Source: Calditrichota bacterium (GTDB lineage: Bacteria > Calditrichota > Calditrichia > RBG-13-44-9 > J075). Taken from it: a stretch of 6,695 nt of DNA. Positions 1 through 5,146 of the stretch are shown here, one piece after another. The position numbers and the translations under genes are program-made. The DNA is taken from contig RFIL01000201.1 in NCBI GenBank assembly GCA_003695285.1, positions 1-6,695 of the forward strand. The letters run 5' to 3'. The notes under the pieces were generated by a model, which was not told the DNA's origin, made no database searches, and saw nothing but the letters and a program-made list of their open reading frames with translations. Numbering within the stretch: the stretch's first letter is position 1; every line of letters starts with the position of its first letter.

Positions 1-293
1 CTCCAGGGAGTGGTGACAATTCGATATTGAAACCCCTCTATCTCCCCGCTTTCAAAAAAATCTTTTGGCAAATCCCCCACCCTGGCTCGAATCTCCATCT
101 TCTTCATCAATTCATCAGCAAGCGTTTGAGCCGGATATACCTGCTTTTCCAGGGCGCGATGGGCATCAACGGAACGCAAAAAAACCTGAGCCACAACCAC
201 CAATCCCATGGAAAGCAGGACCACTGAGACAAGGGCTTCAAAAAGGGCAAAGCCTGTTTCATTTTTTAATATGCTTTTGCGAAAAAAGCTCAT
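1..293 (-). CDS. gspI: GspI-like minor pseudopilin, 3' end beyond window edge
   Basis: This is a minor pseudopilin of the T2SS, expected near the tip of the pseudopilus with GspJ and GspK. The first 97 residues are visible and the frame is open to the left edge. The leader MSFFRKSILKNETG ends in Gly14, the predicted prepilin-peptidase site. It is followed by FALFEA, with Phe at +1 and Glu at +5 (residue 19), and a hydrophobic helix to about residue 38. The soluble part begins with an AQTLADELMKKMEIR stretch (about 55-69), resembling the conserved helix of GspI (family knowledge). The start overlaps gspH by 35 nt. ATG at 293 has only a weak GAG 10 nt upstream, and an in-frame ATG at 302 is an alternative that would add three residues. 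Position after gspG and gspH supports GspI over GspJ, but the missing C-terminus leaves some doubt. Confidence 0.82.
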   Translation of the reverse strand, partial: MSFFRKSILKNETGFALFEALVSVVLLSMGLVVVAQVFLRSVDAHRALEKQVYPAQTLADELMKKMEIRARVGDLPKDFFESGEIEGFQYRIVTTPW

Positions 294-738
294 ATTGGCC
301 ATTCTCAATCTGTATGGTTATCATTCGATTTTTCCCATCCTTGACCCCCAATTGGATGGGTTGACCATCGTATGGGAAAATTGCAATCTCTTCAATAGAA
401 CATTCCAGAGAGAAATCCTCAGGTAACTTTTTTTGAAAAACGACTTCCCATTTTTTCTGATCCAGGTTCAAATCGTTGATGCTGGTCTCTTCTTTCTCCA
501 ATAGATATCCTCGCCCATCTTCCACAATTTTCATTTTCCATTCCTGTTCTAACAATTCTGCCTGATTCTGAATCTGGCATACTTCTTCGGCAATTTTTTG
601 AGCCACGGATTTTAGATGCATTGAGTGATAACTCCCTGCCAGCCGGGGAGTCGCCAGAGCGATAATCAGCCCCAGAATCAACAGGGTTAAACATAACTCA
701 ATCAGGGTTAACCCTTTTTCATTCCATCGCAGATTCAT
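259..738 (-). CDS. gspH: GspH-like minor pseudopilin
   Basis: This 159-residue prepilin-like protein is probably the T2SS minor pseudopilin GspH, which joins the GspG shaft to the tip complex. The leader MNLRWNEKG is nine residues. Predicted cleavage after Gly9 leaves LTLIEL, with Leu rather than Phe at +1 and Glu at +5 (residue 14). A hydrophobic helix follows to about residue 31. The C-terminal half has the segment EIAIFPYDGQPIQLG, similar to the 'FxPDG' beta region of GspH (family knowledge), then a final strand near ITIQIENGQYEL. The start at 738 gives a leader of normal length, matching gspG, and has GGGAAG just upstream. The frame stays open further up, with ATGs at 765 and 762 behind a GGGGG run that would give an 18-19 residue leader. 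The gene overlaps the end of gspG by 20 nt and the start of gspI by 35 nt. Confidence 0.85.
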   Translation of the reverse strand: MNLRWNEKGLTLIELCLTLLILGLIIALATPRLAGSYHSMHLKSVAQKIAEEVCQIQNQAELLEQEWKMKIVEDGRGYLLEKEETSINDLNLDQKKWEVVFQKKLPEDFSLECSIEEIAIFPYDGQPIQLGVKDGKNRMITIQIENGQYELFSQKHIKK

Positions 739-1171
739 CGTCTTCCCAGTTGGTGATGTCATCATTTCCCCCTTTTTGTCGATCCGGCCCTTTTGAGTAG
801 AGATCATAACTTTCCGTATTATGCTCTCCCGGAGCGACATAGACATACTTTTCTCCCCAGGGATCTTCGAAGCTGGTATGTTTTTTAAGATAAGGTCCCT
901 GCCAGTTCGAAGGGATGGGAGGAGTGTCCGGTTTTACCAATAGTGCTCTTAACCCCTGTTCTGTAGTTGGATAATTGCCATTATCCAATAAATACATCTC
1001 CAGCCCGATGGCAATATTTGCCTGGATATCTGCTTTAGCGGCTGCAATTCGGGCTTGTTCTGTTCGTCCAACAAAAGAGGGAACAACAAGAGCCACTAAC
1101 ACCCCTAAAATGATGACCACCATCATCACTTCTATCAGGGTTAAACCGGCTTCATCTTTCAACTTATTCAT
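719..1171 (-). CDS. gspG: GspG major pseudopilin
   Basis: This 150-residue protein is the major pseudopilin, which polymerises in the periplasm to push substrates through the secretin. The leader MNKLKDEAG is cleaved after Gly9. Mature residues begin LTLIEV, with Glu at +5 (residue 14), and the hydrophobic assembly helix runs to about residue 30. Hallmarks of T2SS GspG rather than type IV pilins are all present: YPTTEQGLRAL (about 67-77), NWQGPYLKK (about 89-97), DPWGEKYVYVAPG (about 103-115) and the C-terminal YDLYSKGPD...GGNDDI loop (about 122-139), which binds calcium in characterised GspGs. The start at 1171 is preceded by TAGGAG with 8 nt spacing. An in-frame ATG at 1189 would add six residues and is less likely because that Shine-Dalgarno lies inside the extension. 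It lies 23 nt after gspO and overlaps gspH by 20 nt. Confidence 0.95.
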   Translation of the reverse strand: MNKLKDEAGLTLIEVMMVVIILGVLVALVVPSFVGRTEQARIAAAKADIQANIAIGLEMYLLDNGNYPTTEQGLRALLVKPDTPPIPSNWQGPYLKKHTSFEDPWGEKYVYVAPGEHNTESYDLYSKGPDRQKGGNDDITNWEDDESAME

Positions 1172-1179
1172 ATTCTTTG

Positions 1180-1185
1180 CTCCTA
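1180..1185 (-). promoter_or_regulatory. Ribosome binding site of gspG
   Basis: TAGGAG lies 8 nt before the ATG at 1171, inside the 23-nt gap after the gspO stop. It selects the start giving a nine-residue leader over the in-frame ATG at 1189. It is the clearest ribosome binding site among the genes downstream of gspE, which suits the need to make the major pseudopilin in excess (inference). Confidence 0.65.
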
Positions 1186-1194
1186 CCATTTTAC

Positions 1195-1953
1195 TTAAAA
1201 AAACACATATGCATTTCCCAGCAGGAGAATGAGCACCGCCCCTCCCGCCAGAAATGGTCCAAAACAAATTTCCCGACCTTTCTCCCCTCTGTGTTTTAAG
1301 AGGACAATCACTCCATACATGGTGGCTGCAACCGTGGCTACATAAACTGCCCAGAAACCATTTTCCCAACCCAGAAAGGAACCAATCATTGCCGCATATT
1401 TAATATCCCCACCCCCCATTGCATTGGGTTTGTGGAATAAATATCCCCCCAATAGGCCTCCCAGATACAAAAAGCCTCCACATATCAAGATCCCCAATAC
1501 ACTATCCAGAAAAACAGGACGTCTCAGGAAAAGTGCACTCGATAATCCAATGACTATCCCCGCTATGGTAATGACATTAGGAATTAATCGCTGTTCCAGA
1601 TCGATCCACATGCCAGCCAGTAAAAGGGTAGAAAAAACAATGGCCAGCAAGAAATCCAGAGAGTTCTCAAACTTGAGGTATAACCCAACATATATCAGAC
1701 CGGGTAATGCTTCTAACAAAGAATTTTTCAAACGGTTTTTCGTTGAACAGCAAGAGTGGGCAGATGCGCTAAGCACCATTCTGGAGATTGGTAAAAATTG
1801 AAGCCATCCAGGACGTTGACCACATTCCTCACATTTAAAAATGGCAGACCATTCTTTTGGATTCCGGTGATAATAGGAGGCCAGATGATGAAGATATATC
1901 CCCACCAGATTCCCCAGCAAAAAAAGCACTATGTATAACATTACCATGTTCAT
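1195..1953 (-). CDS. gspO: Prepilin peptidase / N-methyltransferase (GspO/PilD family)
   Basis: This 252-residue polytopic membrane protein belongs to aspartic peptidase family A24. It cleaves prepilin leaders after Gly and methylates the new N-terminus. Both catalytic aspartates are visible: Asp118 in MWIDLEQRLIPN and Asp183 in AMGGGDIKYAAMIGSFLGW, the GxGD-type motif. FGPFLAGG (231-238) is the usual conserved segment near the C-terminus. The N-terminal cytoplasmic loop has CEEC (Cys41, Cys44) and GWLQFLPISRMVL, corresponding to the 'W..IP..S' region of the family. The second CxxC is replaced by HSCC: counting back from the conserved Glu81, Cys69 aligns with the fourth cysteine and His66 with the third. 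The usual LVGSFLNVVIYR start is also diverged, to LVGIYLHHLASYY. It starts 2 nt after the gspF stop with only a weak Shine-Dalgarno, suggesting translational coupling. Its substrates GspG, GspH and GspI follow directly. Confidence 0.93.
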   Translation of the reverse strand: MNMVMLYIVLFLLGNLVGIYLHHLASYYHRNPKEWSAIFKCEECGQRPGWLQFLPISRMVLSASAHSCCSTKNRLKNSLLEALPGLIYVGLYLKFENSLDFLLAIVFSTLLLAGMWIDLEQRLIPNVITIAGIVIGLSSALFLRRPVFLDSVLGILICGGFLYLGGLLGGYLFHKPNAMGGGDIKYAAMIGSFLGWENGFWAVYVATVAATMYGVIVLLKHRGEKGREICFGPFLAGGAVLILLLGNAYVFF

Positions 1954-1955
1954 CG

Positions 1956-3173
1956 TTATTGCACCATAAAATCCATTTGAAAAATGGGTAACATCATAGC
2001 AAACACAATAAAGCCAATAATTGCCCCGATAAGAATAATCATCGCGGGTTCCAACAACCGGGTAAAAACAGCAACGTTTCGTTCCACTTCTTTATCACCG
2101 GAACTGGCGGCCCTGCTCAGAACAATTTCCAGTTGATTGGTATCTTCACCAATAGATACCATTTGAGCAAAAGTTTTAGGGAGATACTTTCCTTTCATCA
2201 GACTACGGCCAATTTTTTTTCCCTGACGAATGGCAATCGCTGTTTGCTGTAGTTCTTCACGGATGAGAATGTTTTTACTGGCGGCTACTCCCACTTCAAA
2301 CGCCTGATGAACGGGGACCCCATGGGTTAGCAAGGCACTCACCAGCCGCGAGAATTGCGTTACTTCCTCCAATATTATCAACTTTTTTAAAAAAGGAATA
2401 TGTAATTTGAAACGATCCATGTTCCTTCGGTAAACTGGATGTTTGCGATATTTATGAAACATTATTCCCAGTAGTATCAGACCTGCCAGAATCCCTATCC
2501 CATACGAAGACAATATACCTGAGACCCCAATTAAGATGCGGGTTGGTAAAGGTAGTGTTTGTCCCATCTGGTCAAACATGGATACAATCCGGGGTACAAC
2601 AAATGTAAGCAGGACACTGACTGTTAAAATTCCCATAGACATCATCAGGATGGGATACGCCAGAGCTGTCTGGATTTGTTTTTTTACATCATCTTCTTTT
2701 TCCAGAAAATCCGCCAGATTGTTCAGCACAACATCCAGCATCCCACCGGCTTCTCCGGCTTTAATCATGTTCACATAAAAACCGGAGAAAACATTCGGCC
2801 AGGCAGCACAAGCCTGAGAAAAGGAATATCCGTCTTTAATTCTTTCAACCACATCGGTCAACACTTTATGAAAGTGTTTATCTGTGGTCTGCTCCTGTAA
2901 TAAATGTAATGCAGCATGCACGGTCACTCCGGCCTCCACCAGATTAGCCATCTGTCGGGTAAACTGAATCACAGCGTTTCGACTTGATTTTCGGAAAATG
3001 GTTGAGAGAGAGCCGAATCGCTGATCCTGTTTCTCTTCAACCGAAAAAATTTCCAGGGGATATAACCCCATTTCTCGGAGACGGCTACTCAAAACCTCTT
3101 CCGATGGGGCATACATCTCCCCCGTGCGAACTTCCCGAGGGGAAGCTTTGGCCACATAAGTGAACAGCGGCAT
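1956..3173 (-). CDS. gspF: GspF inner-membrane platform protein
   Basis: This 405-residue member of the GspF/PilC family is of full usual length. In the T2SS it forms the inner-membrane platform that couples the GspE ATPase to pseudopilin polymerisation. The N-terminal segment FTYVAKASPREVRTGEM...LREMGLYPLEI (about 4-42) is typical. Two homologous cytoplasmic helical domains follow. The first has the FTRQMANLVEAGV helix (71-83) and GEAGGMLDVVLNNLADFLEKE (140-160). The second has FSRLVSALLTHGVPV (274-288) and GEDTNQLEIVLSRAA (342-356). Three membrane segments are seen at about 171-197, 213-239 and 374-398. The ATG is 4 nt after the gspE stop, and an AGAGGA Shine-Dalgarno overlaps the last gspE codons. 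The gspO start follows 2 nt after its own stop. PilC of a type IV pilus is the alternative, but the T2SS-type GspG downstream argues for GspF. Confidence 0.95.
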   Translation of the reverse strand: MPLFTYVAKASPREVRTGEMYAPSEEVLSSRLREMGLYPLEIFSVEEKQDQRFGSLSTIFRKSSRNAVIQFTRQMANLVEAGVTVHAALHLLQEQTTDKHFHKVLTDVVERIKDGYSFSQACAAWPNVFSGFYVNMIKAGEAGGMLDVVLNNLADFLEKEDDVKKQIQTALAYPILMMSMGILTVSVLLTFVVPRIVSMFDQMGQTLPLPTRILIGVSGILSSYGIGILAGLILLGIMFHKYRKHPVYRRNMDRFKLHIPFLKKLIILEEVTQFSRLVSALLTHGVPVHQAFEVGVAASKNILIREELQQTAIAIRQGKKIGRSLMKGKYLPKTFAQMVSIGEDTNQLEIVLSRAASSGDKEVERNVAVFTRLLEPAMIILIGAIIGFIVFAMMLPIFQMDFMVQ

Positions 3174-3177
3174 ACCG

Positions 3178-4800
3178 TTAGTCCTCTACTTCTTGAGTAA
3201 CTCTTAACACTTCATCCAGGGTGGTAATCCCCAGACGCACCTTCTCCATCCCATCCTGCCGTAAGCCAATCATCCCTTTGGACAAAGCTATTTGTCGTAA
3301 TTGATTGGCTGGTGTTTTTCTGACAATATGCTCTCGGATTTCATCATCAATAACCATAAACTCATAGATGGCCGTTCTACCGTAATAACCGGTATGTTTA
3401 CAGTGTTCACATCCTTTGCCGTGATAGACAAAATCTGAATCACTGGAATACCGTCTCATCACTTCATAGATAGCCTTATTTTTGATATCCACATCCACTT
3501 CTTTGCAGGATGGGCAGATGACACGAACCAACCGTTGTGCTATAATGCACTCCACAGAAGCAGCAATCAGATAAGGTTCAATCCCCATATTTATTAAACG
3601 GGCAACAGCTCCCGGAGCATCGTTGGTATGGAGAGTACTAAACACCAGGTGACCGGTCATCGCTACCTGAATGGTCACTTCTGCTGTTTCATGATCTCGA
3701 ATTTCCCCAACCAGCATTACATCAGGATCATGGCGTAGCATTGAACGCAAACCGTTTGCGAAAGTCAGACCAATCTGGGGATTTACCTGAACCTGAGTGA
3801 TGCCGGAGAGTTGATATTCGATGGGATCTTCAACGGTAATAATTTTCCGAGACACATCATTTAATCGATAGAGGCAGGAATAAAGGGTGGTGGTTTTCCC
3901 ACTCCCGGTAGGACCGGTAACCAGAATGATACCATGGGGTTTCTTGATGAGAAGTTCTATCAGGGCCATATCCCGGGGTAACAGACCAAGATTTTCCAAC
4001 CCCAGAGTAACCTGGTTACTGTTTAGTATCCGGAGATTCACTGATTCACCATGAGGAGTGGGGAGAATTGAGATTCTTAAATCCAGTTCCTTTTGCCCGG
4101 CTCTCACCTTTATTCGACCATCCTGAGGGAGGCGTTGCTCAGCAATATTTAAATTCGCCATGATTTTTATTCGGGATACGATTGCAGAATGGAGATGTTT
4201 TAAAGCCTCAGGAACTGGAAACTGATACAATACGCCATCTACCCGATACCGAATATGCAATTCCGATTCATAAGGTTCTATATGAATATCGGTTGCTCTC
4301 TCCCGAAAAGCAGCAACAAGCAGCTCATTGACAAATCGAATAATACTGGCTTCTTCGCTTTCTTCATCAAGGTCGGAGGTGATTGCTTTATTTAAATCAA
4401 CATAATCCTCATCCGAATCCTCTTCCAGCATTCTCCCTACTGTCTCAGCTCCAAGGCCGTAAAGGGTCCGTAAGCCTTCTTGAATTTCTTCTGTCCCTAC
4501 TCTTACCGGAATTATCTCCTGCCCCAGAACCCAGGATATTTCATCTAACTTGGCGACATCTTCTGAATCCGACACAGCTATATATAAACGTGACCCCTCT
4601 TTCTTTAACGGAAGTATCTGATACCGATAGGCAATCACCGGGGATATTAAATCTTTTAATATCTCAATCACTTCTATACGTTTAAAATATGCAGAAAGAG
4701 ATACACCTTCACCGATAATTGCCGGTAGGGTTTTCTTCTGAATGTCCAATGCTTTTGAATTTTCGGACAACGAAGTTTTTATTTGAGAGCTTTTCGCCAA
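3178..4800 (-). CDS. gspE: GspE assembly ATPase of the type II secretion system
   Basis: This 540-residue cytoplasmic hexameric ATPase (GspE/PilB family) drives pseudopilus assembly. An N-terminal GspE/MshEN-type domain covers about residues 25-120. The core follows: the ATDIHIEP strand (169-176), Walker A GPTGSGKTT (296-304), Asp box TVEDPIEY (322-329), Walker B DPDVMLVGEIRD (358-369) and His box MTGHLVFSTLHTND (381-394). A zinc-binding tetracysteine motif is intact: Cys429/Cys432 and Cys464/Cys467 (CPSC and CEHC). That motif is typical of GspE and PilB and absent from retraction ATPases. I start it at TTG 4800 because AAGGAG lies 6 nt upstream. The same frame runs up to GTG at 4917, adding 39 residues, but no Shine-Dalgarno precedes that GTG. 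It is the first T2SS gene of the run; no gspC or gspD lies between it and the surface-protein gene. Confidence 0.94.
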   Translation of the reverse strand: MAKSSQIKTSLSENSKALDIQKKTLPAIIGEGVSLSAYFKRIEVIEILKDLISPVIAYRYQILPLKKEGSRLYIAVSDSEDVAKLDEISWVLGQEIIPVRVGTEEIQEGLRTLYGLGAETVGRMLEEDSDEDYVDLNKAITSDLDEESEEASIIRFVNELLVAAFRERATDIHIEPYESELHIRYRVDGVLYQFPVPEALKHLHSAIVSRIKIMANLNIAEQRLPQDGRIKVRAGQKELDLRISILPTPHGESVNLRILNSNQVTLGLENLGLLPRDMALIELLIKKPHGIILVTGPTGSGKTTTLYSCLYRLNDVSRKIITVEDPIEYQLSGITQVQVNPQIGLTFANGLRSMLRHDPDVMLVGEIRDHETAEVTIQVAMTGHLVFSTLHTNDAPGAVARLINMGIEPYLIAASVECIIAQRLVRVICPSCKEVDVDIKNKAIYEVMRRYSSDSDFVYHGKGCEHCKHTGYYGRTAIYEFMVIDDEIREHIVRKTPANQLRQIALSKGMIGLRQDGMEKVRLGITTLDEVLRVTQEVED

Positions 4801-4806
4801 TCCAAG

Positions 4807-4812
4807 CTCCTT
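4807..4812 (-). promoter_or_regulatory. Ribosome binding site deciding the gspE start
   Basis: AAGGAG, within the longer run GAAAGGAG, sits 6 nt before the in-frame TTG at 4800. This is the strongest Shine-Dalgarno seen in the window and has ideal spacing. The upstream GTG alternative at 4917 is preceded by TAACAAAGTAGC, with no such element. The pairing of a rare start codon with a strong site is the reason for preferring the shorter protein. Confidence 0.75.
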
Positions 4813-4941
4813 TCTTGAAAATGTTGCAAATTCAGACAATGAACAGGAAATTTGATGAAGAGAAATGCTAAATACCCATAACCGCACCTGCCCCCAGACT
4901 TTGAAAAAGAGAGCCACGCTACTTTGTTAAAGATAAGGAGT

Positions 4942-4987
4942 AAACATTAACAGAAATTAAACTGAATATTAAAAAATGTTAATGTTT
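4942..4987. repeat. 11-bp perfect inverted repeat upstream of gspE
   Basis: The arm AAACATTAACA at 4942-4952 is matched by its exact complement TGTTAATGTTT at 4977-4987, with a 24-nt AT-rich spacer. The centre is about 165 nt upstream of the preferred gspE start. It could be a pair of half-sites for a dimeric regulator or an AU-rich hairpin in the leader. It lacks the GC-rich stem of a usual intrinsic terminator. Its presence is certain; its function is not known. Confidence 0.6.
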
Positions 4988-4997
4988 GCATTTTTTG

Positions 4998-5009
4998 TGA
5001 TAATTATCA
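4998..5009. promoter_or_regulatory. 12-bp perfect palindrome, possible operator
   Basis: TGATAATTATCA reads identically on both strands and lies 10 nt from the edge of the neighbouring inverted repeat. Together the two symmetric elements occupy 4942-5009, ahead of the T2SS genes. The core GATAAT/TATC is reminiscent of part of a Fur box, but the match does not extend over the usual 19 bp. In DNA this AT-rich a short palindrome may also arise by chance. Confidence 0.3.
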
Positions 5010-5093
5010 TTGCGACAGGCAGGAAAAATTCCCCAGGTTCTACATATATACTAAGGTTTAGAAAATTTTTAACAACTTTTATTAAAATGAAAG

Positions 5094-5120
5094 ATTATAA
5101 TTTTCTAATATTTCAAGCAA
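5094..5120 (-). promoter_or_regulatory. Weak candidate promoter for the T2SS operon
   Basis: On the minus strand an exact TATAAT at 5099-5094 is preceded by TTGCTT at 5120-5115, with 15 nt between. The -10 is perfect, but the -35 matches only three of six bases and the spacer is short. It would leave a leader of roughly 285 nt before the TTG at 4800, containing both symmetric elements. The sigma-factor consensus of the host is unknown, so this is only a suggestion. Confidence 0.22.
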
Positions 5121-5146
5121 GATATCAGCTACATGCCAAAATTCTC

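Larger units (their letters stand above)
4801..5146. other. AT-rich intergenic region ahead of the T2SS genes
   Basis: This 346-nt stretch lies between the surface-protein stop and the preferred gspE start. It is very AT-rich: 4921-4980 contains only 12 G or C in 60. I see no RNA gene and no GC-rich stem followed by a T run that would terminate the surface-protein transcript. It holds an inverted repeat, a short palindrome and a weak promoter candidate, listed separately. Positions 4801-4917 are also open in the gspE frame and would code for 39 extra residues if GTG 4917 were used. Short open frames on the plus strand here have no recognisable protein features. Confidence 0.7.

Noticed and set aside
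419..694. A 91-codon minus-strand open frame within gspH
   Set aside because: It is an out-of-frame shadow of gspH, which has an intact prepilin signature and C-terminal motif.
1741..1790. A possible frameshift destroying the second CxxC of the prepilin peptidase
   Set aside because: The other two frames across this stretch hit stops (TAG and TGA) and contain no CxxC. The spacing from Cys69 to the conserved Glu81 is normal in the reading frame used.
4383..4685. A 100-codon open frame on the plus strand inside gspE
   Set aside because: It is antisense to a gene with clear conserved motifs, has low-complexity Pro/Leu content and no recognisable domain. The same applies to the other plus-strand frames within gsp genes, such as 975-1232, 1424-1801 and 2536-2778.
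4998..5016. A Fur box
   Set aside because: The GATAAT start matches, but the rest of the 19-bp consensus is poor, and the AT-rich background makes partial matches common.
5021..5037. A terminator for the surface-protein gene at the GGGGAA...TTCC stretch
   Set aside because: Only about four base pairs form around a three-base loop, and no T run follows on the minus strand.
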